A DNA stretch of 14,480 bases from an uncultured Oscillospiraceae bacterium (GCA_934513685.1 CAKSWY010000037.1:1-14480); one strand, 5' to 3'; positions 1 to 6,854 are shown, numbered from the stretch's first letter. Notes: generated from the letters alone by a model not told the origin. Numbers and translations: made by a program.

Positions 1-183
1 GAGGAGCGCTACCGCAAGCTGGCCGAGAGCATCAAGAACGGCACCGTGTTTGCCCGCCAGACCGAGCAGGTGTGGATCTGCACCAACTGCGGCCACATCC
101 ATGTGGGCACCCACGCCCCCGAGAAGTGCCCCGTGTGCGATCATCCTCAGGGCTACTTCGTGCTGCGTGCCCAGAATTATTGA
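1..183 (+). CDS. Rubrerythrin, C-terminal part (5' end outside window)
   Basis: The last 60 codons of a gene that starts before the window, ending at TGA 181-183. The visible part is a rubredoxin-like iron-binding domain: VWICTNCGH supplies one CxxC pair and, about 15 residues on, CPVCDHPQGYF supplies the second, the usual Fe(SCys)4 site at the C-terminus of rubrerythrins. The preceding helix (EERYRKLAESIKNGTVF) fits the end of the ferritin-like diiron domain, although none of its metal ligands are inside the window. Rubrerythrins reduce hydrogen peroxide in the cytoplasm of anaerobes, passing electrons through the rubredoxin-like centre to the diiron site. A strong terminator follows, so this gene ends its transcript. 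The domain call is confident; the exact subfamily (classical or reverse rubrerythrin) cannot be decided, though the C-terminal position of the CxxC pairs favours the classical order. Confidence 0.88.
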   Translation, partial: EERYRKLAESIKNGTVFARQTEQVWICTNCGHIHVGTHAPEKCPVCDHPQGYFVLRAQNY

Positions 184-245
184 GCCGGTTTGCTGAATCC
201 GCGTGATAGGCGGGGGAGCACCCGGAACATCCGAATTTGAACGTT

Positions 246-289
246 GCCCCGGCGGGTGGCCCCTTATGGCTGCCCAGCCGGGGCTTTTT
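246..289 (+). terminator. Intrinsic terminator after the rubrerythrin gene
   Basis: GCCCCGGC (246-253) pairs perfectly with GCCGGGGC (277-284), partial extra pairing is possible inside, and TTTTT (285-289) follows at once. It lies 63 bases after the rubrerythrin stop and before the next promoter, so it separates the two transcription units. Confidence 0.85.
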
Positions 290-350
290 GTGTGCGCCGT
301 CGCGGCCTTTGGCGGGAAAAGAGCAGCGAGGCCGCACGGGGCAGGCTGGC

Positions 351-379
351 TTGTATTCCACCCCTGTTTGCTGTATAAT
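351..379 (+). promoter_or_regulatory. Sigma-A-type promoter for the DUF2142 gene
   Basis: TTGTAT (351-356), a 17-base spacer, then consensus TATAAT (374-379). The expected start is near 386, giving a leader of about 65 nt to the ATG at 452. It lies in an A+T-richer patch within otherwise G+C-rich sequence, directly after the previous terminator. Confidence 0.75.
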
Positions 380-451
380 AAAGCGATTCTACACAAAAAG
401 CGGCGGAACTGAAACGCCGAACAATGAAGAGAAACGGAAGGGGGCTTTGCG

Positions 452-2674
452 ATGGCCGTTCTGCACGGGAACCTCAAGAAGCTCGCGGTGCTGGCGGTGC
501 TGCTTCTGGTCTGCCTGCTGGCGGTGGGCTGGGGCTACACGCAGGTGCGCGCCGCCGCCGATGACCGGGCGGAGTACCATATTGTAAACGATGAATACAG
601 CCAGGTGCTGGCCCCGGCGGACCCCGCGGCCGGGCTGGACCAGACCCTGCAGCTGAAGGCAGGGGAGCCGCTGTACGGTGTGCGGCTGCTGTTTGCCACC
701 TACGAGCGGGTGGCGCAGGGGCAGCTCACCGCCCAGTTGCTGGACGGCGCGGGCCAGCCGGTGGCCACTGCCGCCTGCAATTTGACCGAGCTGCTGGACA
801 ACACCTTTTACGGGCTGGTGTTTGACCGGCCCTACACCGCCCCGGCGGATGGGGCCTATACGCTGCACCTGAGCTTTGCTCCCCTCACCGAAGAGGACCG
901 GGTGGGCCTGCACTGCAGCCAAGGGGCGGTGGAGGGCTTTGCCCTTGCCCAGGCGGATGGCCAGGCGCTGGACGCCACCGCTGCCCTGCAATACATGACG
1001 GATTACACCGGCCGCTGGCCCAGCCGGGGCTTTTTGCTGATCGGCCTGCTGTGCACGGTGGGCGTTGTGGGGGCGGCGGCGCTGCTGCGGTGGGGCAGAA
1101 CGCCCCATCTACGGGCGGCGTTCTGCCTGGCCGGGGCTGCGCTGGGCGTTGCCTTTGCGCTGGCCACCCCGCCGCTGGGCGGCCCGGACGAATACGTCCA
1201 CTTCGCTGGCAGCTATGCCGCAGCCAGCCGCCTGATGGGCCAGCCGGATTACGACGATGAGGGCGGCCTGTGGGTGCGGGACTGTGACGAGCCTTATGTG
1301 ACGGCCGAGACCGGCCCGGCGGACGCCTTTGTGTACCATCGGGTGTTCTCCACCCTGACCGAGCACGGCTGCGCCCGCGACCTGCTTCACGCCGTGGAGG
1401 TGCGCAGCCCGGGCAGCATGGTTCAGCTGCTGTACCTGCCCCAGACGCTGGGGGTGCTGCTGGCACGGCTGCTGGGGCTTGGCTTTACTGGCCTGATCCT
1501 TGCAGGGCGGCTGTGCAACCTGGCGGTGTATCTGGCGCTGGCCGCCTTTGCCCTGGGCCGCACCCGGCGGGGCCGGGGCATTCTGCTGGCGGTGGGGCTG
1601 CTGCCCGGCTGCCTGCAGCAGGCAGCCAGCTTCTCACCGGACGCGTTGGTATTGGGGCTGGCCTTTGCCTTCACCGCCCACTGCCTGGGCATGGTGTGGG
1701 CAGAGGGCCCGGTGCGCCCGGCAGAAGCCGTGCTGCTGCTGGTGCTGGCGGCGGCCCTTGGCCCGGCCAAAGCCGTGTATGTGCTTCTGGTGGGGCTGGT
1801 TCTGCTGGTGCCTGCCCGGCGCTTTGCCGGGCTGCCCCGCTGGGCCGAGCCGGGCCTGAAGCTGGGGGCTGCCGCGGCGGCTCTGGCCGGCTGGGGCGTA
1901 TACAATTTGGAATATGTACGGTACATTCTGCGCGACGTAAATGAAATCGCCGTGTTTGGATTGGCTGTGGCGGCCGTTCTACTGCTTTTTGCGGCCCGCC
2001 CGGCCTGGAATTGGTGGAAGAGCCGCCCGGCCCGTGTGCGCCGCGCCCTGGCCGCGGGGGCGGTTCTTGTACTGGCGGCGGCTGCCTTCGCGGCGCTGAA
2101 GATGCTTCATCTGGGCGGCGACCTGACCCCGGAGCAGCTGGCCGAGGGGATGCAGCCCAACGGCGATTCCATCTACACCTGGTCGGTGGGGTACACCCTG
2201 CGGCATCTGCCGGCGCTGGCCAAGCTGCTGGTGGGCACCCTGTGCGCTAAGCTGCCCCAGCTGATTCAAGAGATGATGGGGGTCTGCCCCGGCGAGCCCA
2301 TCGTGTATGGGGCCGAGCTGAGCTGGGCCATCACCATCGGGCTGCTGTTTACCACGCTGCTGGCTGCCTGCCGCCCGGTGGGGGCACCGCCCCGGCTGGA
2401 GCGCGGCACCCGCCTGGTGCCTGCGCTGGCGCTGGTGGGGGTGTGCGGCCTGCTGGTGCTGGCCTGCCTGACCTGGACGCCGGTGAACTATATGATCCTG
2501 TTCGGCCTGCAGGGGCGGTACTTTCTGCCGGTGCTGCCGCTGGCGCTGCTGCTGTGGGGCGAAAACAGCTGGCTGTGCCTGGGCCGGGACCTGACGCGCC
2601 CCCTTGCGCTGGCCCAGACGGCGCTGTGCGGCTTGGCCGCGCTGCAGACCATGGCGCTGTTTGCAGCAAGATAA
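452..2674 (+). CDS. DUF2142-family polytopic membrane protein
   Basis: 740 residues, starting at ATG 452 behind a purine-rich GGAAGGGGG. One hydrophobic helix at about residues 9-29 leads to a polar, probably extracytoplasmic segment (about 31-189) rich in beta-type sequence. Many membrane helices follow, from about 193 to the C-terminus. Two sequence marks fit DUF2142: PPLGGPDEYVHF at 240-251, just after a membrane helix, where the family has a PPDE..HF-type motif, and GLQGRYFLPVLPLALL at 685-700, the family's GRYFLP-like late motif. The overall plan of acidic residues in the first outside loop plus many helices resembles GT-C glycosyltransferases acting on lipid-linked sugars. That role is an inference; no substrate can be named. 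It is longer than many DUF2142 proteins, mainly because of the 31-189 segment. It has its own promoter and no clear operon partner. Family call fairly confident, function unknown. Confidence 0.8.
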   Translation: MAVLHGNLKKLAVLAVLLLVCLLAVGWGYTQVRAAADDRAEYHIVNDEYSQVLAPADPAAGLDQTLQLKAGEPLYGVRLLFATYERVAQGQLTAQLLDGAGQPVATAACNLTELLDNTFYGLVFDRPYTAPADGAYTLHLSFAPLTEEDRVGLHCSQGAVEGFALAQADGQALDATAALQYMTDYTGRWPSRGFLLIGLLCTVGVVGAAALLRWGRTPHLRAAFCLAGAALGVAFALATPPLGGPDEYVHFAGSYAAASRLMGQPDYDDEGGLWVRDCDEPYVTAETGPADAFVYHRVFSTLTEHGCARDLLHAVEVRSPGSMVQLLYLPQTLGVLLARLLGLGFTGLILAGRLCNLAVYLALAAFALGRTRRGRGILLAVGLLPGCLQQAASFSPDALVLGLAFAFTAHCLGMVWAEGPVRPAEAVLLLVLAAALGPAKAVYVLLVGLVLLVPARRFAGLPRWAEPGLKLGAAAAALAGWGVYNLEYVRYILRDVNEIAVFGLAVAAVLLLFAARPAWNWWKSRPARVRRALAAGAVLVLAAAAFAALKMLHLGGDLTPEQLAEGMQPNGDSIYTWSVGYTLRHLPALAKLLVGTLCAKLPQLIQEMMGVCPGEPIVYGAELSWAITIGLLFTTLLAACRPVGAPPRLERGTRLVPALALVGVCGLLVLACLTWTPVNYMILFGLQGRYFLPVLPLALLLWGENSWLCLGRDLTRPLALAQTALCGLAALQTMALFAAR

Positions 2675-2688
2675 AATCAGAAAGCCTC

Positions 2689-2717
2689 TTGCAAAAAGGC
2701 GGCATTCTGGGTATGAT
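2689..2717 (+). promoter_or_regulatory. Probable promoter for the DUF1858-trmK unit
   Basis: TTGCAA (2689-2694), a 17-base spacer and TATGAT (2712-2717), starting 15 bases after the DUF2142 stop. The expected transcription start (about 2724) coincides with the first base of a 7-bp hairpin. A TATATT at 2815-2820 closer to the gene has no recognisable -35 partner, so I prefer the upstream pair. Confidence 0.5.
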
Positions 2718-2723
2718 AAAAAA

Positions 2724-2746
2724 GCGGCAGTGGGCAACCCTGCCGC
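2724..2746. other. Hairpin with A-tract on its left side
   Basis: GCGGCAG (2724-2730) pairs perfectly with CTGCCGC (2740-2746) around a 9-nt loop. On the + strand it is preceded by AAAAAA and not followed by T, so it is not a terminator for the DUF2142 gene. Read on the - strand it has the form of an intrinsic terminator (hairpin then TTTTTT), but no minus-strand gene lies to its right. It may instead be a 5'-terminal stem-loop of the transcript from the 2689-2717 promoter. Confidence 0.5.
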
Positions 2747-2841
2747 CATGTGTGGGAAACAGGTCTGCCCTGGCCTGGGCTGCCCGGCGGGCGCGAAAAC
2801 AGGGCCGATCATTTTATATTCAATAACAGGAGGAAACAACC

Positions 2842-3039
2842 ATGGTTGTGACCAAAGATACCATCATCGACGAGATTCTGAAGGCGGACAAGGATACCGC
2901 GCCCTACTTCCTGGAGATCGGCATGCACTGCCTGGGCTGCCCGGCTTCCCGCGGGGAGACTCTGGAGCAGGCCTGCGACGTGCACGGCACCGACGTGGAC
3001 GATCTGGTGGAGAAGCTGAACGCCCACTTCGGCAATTGA
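2842..3039 (+). CDS. DUF1858 small redox-type protein
   Basis: 65 residues, with a clear AGGAGG ribosome binding site (2830-2835 region) before ATG 2842. The sequence matches the DUF1858 / hybrid-cluster-protein-associated disulfide domain: an N-terminal helix starting T-K-D-T-I-I-D-E-I-L, then IGMHCLGCPAS with a CxxC at C30 and C33, ETLEQAC with a third cysteine at C45, and a final helix after HGTDVDDL. Members are small cytoplasmic proteins found alone or fused to other domains. A thiol/disulfide or metal-related role is suggested from the CxxC, but no reaction is established. The stop codon overlaps the probable start of trmK, so the two are likely translated together. It may have its own promoter upstream. 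Family confident, role unknown. Confidence 0.88.
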   Translation: MVVTKDTIIDEILKADKDTAPYFLEIGMHCLGCPASRGETLEQACDVHGTDVDDLVEKLNAHFGN

Positions 3040-3716
3040 GCCCTGTGCTGGATGCCCGTTTGGAGGCGGCGGCGGCGCTGGTGCGCCCCGGCCACCGTGC
3101 GGCCGATATTGGCTGTGACCACGGCCTGCTGACGGCGGCGTTGGTGGCCAGCGGGCGCTGCCCCTTTGTGGTGGCGGCGGATCTGCGCAGCGGACCGCTC
3201 TCGGTGGCAGAGAAAAACCTCACAAAGGCCGGCCTGATGAACAAGATCAGCCTGCGCCTGGGCGACGGGCTGAGTGTGCTTGCCCCCGGCGAGGTTCAGG
3301 ATGTGGTGATCGCCGGCATGGGCGCCGAGACCATCTGCGACATCATTGCGGCGGCCCCCTGGCTGCGGGACCCGGCCATTCGCCTGGTGCTGGTGCCGGC
3401 CACGAAGCATTCGATTCTGCGGCGCTGGCTGTGCCGAAACGGCTTTGCACTGCGGGAAGAGCGGCTGGCCCAGGTGGGGCGGCGCTTTTATGCGGTGATG
3501 GCGGCGGAGTACAGCGGCCGGTCTTTTGAGCCGGAGGGGGAGTTCTGCCTGCTGGGCCTCACGAAGGGCCTTGAAGGCTGGCAGGCCTACCTGCGCCAGC
3601 AGCTGCCGAAGCTGCAGAAGTACCGGCTGGGCGCCCCGCTGGAGGAACAGCAGCCCATTGACGCGCTGCTGGCCCGGCTGAAAGGGATGCTGGAGAGCGA
3701 GCCGCAAACCCCTTGA
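3036..3716 (+). CDS. trmK: tRNA (adenine-22-N1)-methyltransferase TrmK
   Basis: Class I SAM-dependent methyltransferase that makes m1A22 in tRNAs of Gram-positive bacteria. I start it at TTG 3036, which overlaps the DUF1858 stop as TTGA and gives 226 residues, close to the family's usual length. GTG 3045 is the alternative. From the TTG, LDARLEAAAALVRPGHRAADIG at once matches the family's N-terminus. The SAM-binding motif I is ADIGCDHGLL (23-32), followed by an acidic end of strand 2 (AADLR, 47-51) and the family signature DVVIAGMGAETI (89-100). The C-terminal part (from about 155) contains the predicted helical tail. There is no separate Shine-Dalgarno at the usual distance, so translation is probably coupled to the DUF1858 gene. 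The frame stays open well upstream through that gene, but this extension is read in another frame and does not look like protein. nif3 follows, as in yqfN-yqfO of Bacillus. Confidence 0.88.
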   Translation: MSPVLDARLEAAAALVRPGHRAADIGCDHGLLTAALVASGRCPFVVAADLRSGPLSVAEKNLTKAGLMNKISLRLGDGLSVLAPGEVQDVVIAGMGAETICDIIAAAPWLRDPAIRLVLVPATKHSILRRWLCRNGFALREERLAQVGRRFYAVMAAEYSGRSFEPEGEFCLLGLTKGLEGWQAYLRQQLPKLQKYRLGAPLEEQQPIDALLARLKGMLESEPQTP

Positions 3717-3729
3717 AGTATGAAAACTG

Positions 3730-3764
3730 GGCTGGGGTGGGCCTGAATGCAGCCCCGGCTTTTT
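3730..3764 (+). terminator. Probable intrinsic terminator after trmK
   Basis: GCTGGGG (3731-3737) pairs with CCCCGGC (3753-3759) with one G.U pair around a 15-nt loop, followed by TTTTT (3760-3764). No promoter is visible between here and nif3, so termination may be only partial. Confidence 0.6.
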
Positions 3765-3769
3765 GCTGA

Positions 3770-3794
3770 CGGCAGAAGGCAAAACGTTCTGCCG
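3770..3794 (+). other. Second hairpin in the trmK-nif3 spacer
   Basis: CGGCAGAA (3770-3777) pairs perfectly with TTCTGCCG (3787-3794) around a 9-nt loop, 5 bases after the T-tract of the preceding terminator. No T-tract follows it. It could shield the 5' end of a processed nif3 mRNA, or be incidental. Confidence 0.45.
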
Positions 3795-3820
3795 CAAATG
3801 CCTTGAAAAGGAGCTTGACC

Positions 3821-4570
3821 ATGAAACCTGTATCTGTGGGCCAGGTGTTGGCCTTTATGGAGCAGTGGGCCCCTCAGGACCTGGCCGAGAGCTGGGACAA
3901 TCCGGGCCTGCTGGTGGATTGCGGCGCGCCGGTGGCGGGAATTCTCACGGCGCTGGAGGTGACCGGCCCGGTCATTCGGGAGGCAGCCGAGGAGGGCTGC
4001 GGCCTGATCGTGTGCCATCATCCGGTGATTTTCCACCCGCTGAAACAGCTTGGCCCCCAGGATTTGGCGTTCCGGCTGGCCCAACGGGGCATTTCGGTCA
4101 TCTGTATGCACACCAATTTGGACGCTGCCCAGGGCGGCGTGAATGACCTGCTGGCCCGCACCATGGGGCTGGTGGGGGTGGACCCCTTTGCGGGGCTGGG
4201 CCGCGTGGGCACGCTGCCCTCCACCACCACTGCCCGCGGCCTGGCCGAGGCGGCCGCCGAGGCGCTGGGCGTCCATGTGAAATGGGCGGATGGCGGAAAG
4301 TCCATCCGCCGCCTGGCCGTTGTGGGCGGCGCAGCCGGGGATATGTGGCGGCAGGCGAAGGCAGAGGGTGCGGATGCGCTGCTCACCGGCGAGGTGAGCC
4401 ACCACGAGGCGCTGGAGGCCAAAGAGGCTGGCTTCAGCCTGCTGGCGGCCGGGCATTACGGCACCGAATGGCCCATTGCGGCGGAGATCGCCTGCCGCCT
4501 GCAGGAGGCCTTCCCAGATGTGAAGGTCGTGCGCAGTGAGGCCAACACGGACCCCTTTGAGTATCTCTGA
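3821..4570 (+). CDS. Nif3/YqfO-family dinuclear metal centre protein
   Basis: 249 residues from ATG 3821, chosen over the in-frame TTG 3803 because AAAAGGAG (3806-3813) sits 7 bases before the ATG and would lie inside the longer form. Motifs fit the NIF3 family (DUF34): SWDNPGLLVD (24-33), VCHHPVIFHPLK (64-75), MHTNLDAAQGGVNDLL (96-111) and near the end GHYGTEWP (211-218). Likely metal ligands by family comparison are H66, H67, D101, H212 and E216. The family forms hexameric toroids with two metals per subunit. The cellular role is not settled; a GTP cyclohydrolase-type activity has been proposed for some members. At 249 residues this is the short form like E. coli YbgI and lacks the roughly 120-residue PII-like insertion of the longer Firmicutes proteins. 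It follows trmK as in many Firmicutes, but after a probable terminator. Confidence 0.88.
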   Translation: MKPVSVGQVLAFMEQWAPQDLAESWDNPGLLVDCGAPVAGILTALEVTGPVIREAAEEGCGLIVCHHPVIFHPLKQLGPQDLAFRLAQRGISVICMHTNLDAAQGGVNDLLARTMGLVGVDPFAGLGRVGTLPSTTTARGLAEAAAEALGVHVKWADGGKSIRRLAVVGGAAGDMWRQAKAEGADALLTGEVSHHEALEAKEAGFSLLAAGHYGTEWPIAAEIACRLQEAFPDVKVVRSEANTDPFEYL

Positions 4571-4731
4571 GGCGGCGTGAGCGGTGCGCCCAGGCTGAAA
4601 TACCTACGAAACACGTTTCCGGGTGTTGAACACACCGGAAGGGGAACGGCGGGCCGTCCTGTACCAGCCAGAGGCGGGCGCGAAGAGAACGGCAGCGCCG
4701 CCCAGCCATTGCCTCGAACCAATGGCTCTCT

Positions 4732-4765
4732 GCGCCCCTATTATAATATGTATTATAAGGGGCGC
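4732..4765. repeat. Bulged 15-bp palindrome with opposed -10 sequences
   Basis: GCGCCCC (4732-4738), unpaired TA, TTATAATA (4741-4748), a 2-nt centre TG, TATTATAA (4751-4758), GGGGCGC (4759-4765). Both arm blocks are perfect complements; only the TA is extra. TATAAT reads on the + strand at 4742-4747 and on the - strand at 4752-4757, so the element is symmetric in -10-like sequence. No -35 is found on either side at 16-18 bases. It could be an operator, a divergent promoter with activator dependence, a cruciform or a small insertion remnant. Confidence 0.55.
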
Positions 4766-4972
4766 GAAACAGGGGCGCGGAACGGGAGCGGAAAGCAGAA
4801 ACGGGCTGTAGACACAGCACGGGAATCTCTGCTGAATGCTTGTCTTAGATACGCCGGATGTGTCGGGTGCACCCTGCACGGCGGCGAAAAATCCAACGCA
4901 AAATCAAATTGGAGCATAAAGCAGGTTTCAGGGCACGGATTCCGTAAGAGAATAGAAGCTTTTATGCCAATG

Positions 4973-5010
4973 GAAGCTTTTGCAAACGGCTTTTTGCAAA
5001 CAGCAGCTTC
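4973..5010 (+). other. Large hairpin in the rqcH leader
   Basis: GAAGCT (4973-4978) continues directly into TTTGCAAA (4979-4986). These pair with TTTGCAAA (4993-5000) and AGCTTC (5005-5010), leaving a 6-nt loop and a 4-nt bulge: 14 pairs in all. A nearby upstream AGAAGCT (4954-4960) could compete for the same right arm AGCTTCT (5005-5011), so two forms are possible. It lies about 95 bases before the rqcH start. Confidence 0.5.
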
Positions 5011-5105
5011 TGAATGAACGAGTTACAGCAACCAGCAATCCGCAATCACACACGGTGCCGTATCCGGCACATCACAACGACGGACAGCAAACGGAGGTGA
5101 ACCCC

Positions 5106-6854
5106 ATGGCATTGGACGCAGCAACCCTGGCACTGGCGGCTCAGGAATTGAAAGAAGCCCTGACCGATTCCAGAATCGATAAGATCTTTGAGCCTACCCG
5201 GGATGAGGTGCTCATTACCCTGCGCAGCCGCACCCAGACATTCCGGCTGCTGCTGTCGGCCCGCAGCGGGTCCGCCCGCGTATGCTTTACGGGCGAGAGC
5301 TTTGAAAACCCCGCCGTGCCGCCCAGCTTCTGCATGCTGCTGCGCAAGCATCTGGCGGGCGGCCGCCTGCTGGATGTGCGGGCGGAGAAGAGCGACCGCA
5401 TTGTGTTCTTCGACTTCCAGTGCGTGAACGAGATGGGCGACCTGGTGAAAAACACCCTGGCCGCCGAGCTGATGGGCCGCTACTCCAATCTGGTGCTGTT
5501 CCAGGGCGAGAAGATCATCGATGCGCTGAAGCGTGTGGATTTTGAGGACAGCGAGGTGCGCCAGCTGCTGCCCGGCCTGCCCTATACGCTGCCCCCCAAA
5601 CCCAACAAGCCGGACTTCTTCGAGGGCAGCGCCATCGGGCTGGTGACGGCGGCCTGCCAGAAGGACCTGCCGGTGGCCGACGCCCTCATCCGCAGCTGCG
5701 GCGGCGTTGGCCCCATCGTCTGCCGGGAGGCGGCCTTCCGGGCGCTGGGAGAGACGAGCCTTCAGGCGGACCAGCTGACGGATGCCCAGCGGGCGGCTCT
5801 GGCGGGTGCCATTGAGGGCATCCGGGAGGAGTACGCGGCGGGCGGCAAGCCGGTGGCGGTGTTCACCGCCGAGGGCAAGCCCGTGGAGTTCACCTTCCTG
5901 CGGCCCACCCAGTACGGCAGCGCCTGCAAGTTGGTGGTGTACCCCACCTACAGCGACCTGCTGGAGGGGTATTACTCGGACAAGGACCGGGCCGAGCGGC
6001 TGCGCCAGAAGAGCAAGGACCTGCACAAATCGGTGAAGAATATGCTGGACCGAGCCATCCGCAAGCAGGCTGCCCGCAAAGAGGAGCTGGCCCAGAGCGA
6101 AAGCTCTGACCGGCTGCGGATCTACGGCGAACTGCTGCAGGCCAACCTGTGGGCCATCCAGAAGGGCGCGCGGAGCGTGAACGTAAACAACTATTACGAC
6201 GGCAAGGACGTGACCATTCCGCTGGATGTGCGCCTTTCTCCCAGCGCCAACGCCCAGAAGTACTTCCGGGATTACAAAAAGAAGCAGACGGCGGCCAAAA
6301 TGCTGGTGAAGCTGCTGGCGGAGGGCGAACAGGAGATCGCCTATCTGGAAACCGTGCTGTATGAGGTGGAGTCGGCCCCCGGCGAACAGGCTCTGGGCGA
6401 GATTCGGGCCGAGCTGAAGAGCCAGGGCTACCTGAAGTACTACAAGGTACGGGACAAAAAGCAGAAGCCGGCGGATTTCTACCGCTATGAATCCTCCGAC
6501 GGCTTTTTGATTCTGGTGGGCCGCAACAACCTGCAGAACGAAAAGCTCACCCTGCACACCGCCCGCGGCAAGGACCTGTGGTTCCACACCAAGAACGCGC
6601 CCGGCAGCCACACCGTGGTGATGAGCGAAGGGCGGGACATCCCCGACGCCACCAAGGAAGAGGCCGCCCAGCTGGCGGTGCTGCACTCCAGCCAGGCCAA
6701 GGGCGTAAAGGTGGCGGTGGATTACACCGAGGTGCGGAACATCCGCAAGACCGGCGACCTGAAGCCGGGCATGGTGCTGTACGAAAAGTACGAGACGGCC
6801 TACATCACGCCGGACCCTGCACTGCCCGAAAAGCTGGCGCTGAAGAAAAAATAA
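5106..6854 (+). CDS. rqcH: RqcH, ribosome-associated quality control (Rqc2/NFACT)
   Basis: 582 residues from ATG 5106, set by GGAGGTGA at 5093-5100. An upstream in-frame start at 4980 would add residues unlike the family. RqcH binds the 50S subunit with a stalled peptidyl-tRNA and recruits tRNA-Ala to add C-terminal alanine tails that mark the chain for proteolysis. The N-terminal NFACT-N domain begins MALDAATLALAAQELKEAL; D97 and R98 (EKSDRIVFFDF) fall at the same numbers as the tRNA-contacting DR pair known in Bacillus RqcH. The mid-region (about 290-445) is charged and helical, fitting HhH plus coiled coil. The C-terminal NFACT-R/DUF814 domain holds DLWFHTKNAPGSHTVV near 490-505. Older annotations call this family fibronectin-binding protein FbpA. 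Length is normal and no key residue is missing. The gene ends just before the ribosomal protein operon, which is separately promoted. Confidence 0.93.
   Translation: MALDAATLALAAQELKEALTDSRIDKIFEPTRDEVLITLRSRTQTFRLLLSARSGSARVCFTGESFENPAVPPSFCMLLRKHLAGGRLLDVRAEKSDRIVFFDFQCVNEMGDLVKNTLAAELMGRYSNLVLFQGEKIIDALKRVDFEDSEVRQLLPGLPYTLPPKPNKPDFFEGSAIGLVTAACQKDLPVADALIRSCGGVGPIVCREAAFRALGETSLQADQLTDAQRAALAGAIEGIREEYAAGGKPVAVFTAEGKPVEFTFLRPTQYGSACKLVVYPTYSDLLEGYYSDKDRAERLRQKSKDLHKSVKNMLDRAIRKQAARKEELAQSESSDRLRIYGELLQANLWAIQKGARSVNVNNYYDGKDVTIPLDVRLSPSANAQKYFRDYKKKQTAAKMLVKLLAEGEQEIAYLETVLYEVESAPGEQALGEIRAELKSQGYLKYYKVRDKKQKPADFYRYESSDGFLILVGRNNLQNEKLTLHTARGKDLWFHTKNAPGSHTVVMSEGRDIPDATKEEAAQLAVLHSSQAKGVKVAVDYTEVRNIRKTGDLKPGMVLYEKYETAYITPDPALPEKLALKKK

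Larger units (their letters stand above)
4571..5105. other. Gene-free stretch between nif3 and rqcH
   Basis: 535 bases with no reading frame that resembles a protein; frames that stay open here have no family motifs and odd composition. Visible contents: a hairpin TTCCGG (4617-4622), bulged G, TGT / ACA CCGGAA (4632-4640); a hairpin GCCATTG (4705-4711) / CAATGGC (4720-4726); the A+T-cored palindrome 4732-4765; three degenerate 12-base tandem units at 4759-4795; a small palindrome ACGGATTCCGT near 4936-4946; and the hairpin 4973-5010. There is no convincing -35/-10 pair for rqcH, no T-box specifier or GGTGG-type antiterminator motif, no tRNA and no clear terminator. It probably holds the rqcH promoter and a structured leader, or a small RNA that I cannot identify. 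Confidence 0.5.

Noticed and set aside
2604..3035. Upstream extension of the trmK frame
   Set aside because: The frame is open but runs through the DUF2142 end and the DUF1858 gene in another frame; the family N-terminus begins right after TTG 3036.
3803..3820. TTG start giving a nif3 product longer by six residues
   Set aside because: The AAAAGGAG used as ribosome binding site for ATG 3821 would be inside that extension.
3763..4146. Frame with FCRKC and CIC cysteines overlapping nif3
   Set aside because: The cysteine spacing looks like a zinc ribbon by chance; most of the frame is a shadow of nif3 and its start lies in the terminator T-run.
4577..5017. 146-codon frame between nif3 and rqcH
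   Set aside because: No recognisable domain, and it runs through palindromes and tandem units; there is no Shine-Dalgarno fitting its start.
4571..5105. T-box or other amino-acid riboswitch before rqcH
   Set aside because: The T-box core (GGTGG-type antiterminator bulge) and a terminator/antiterminator pair are not visible.
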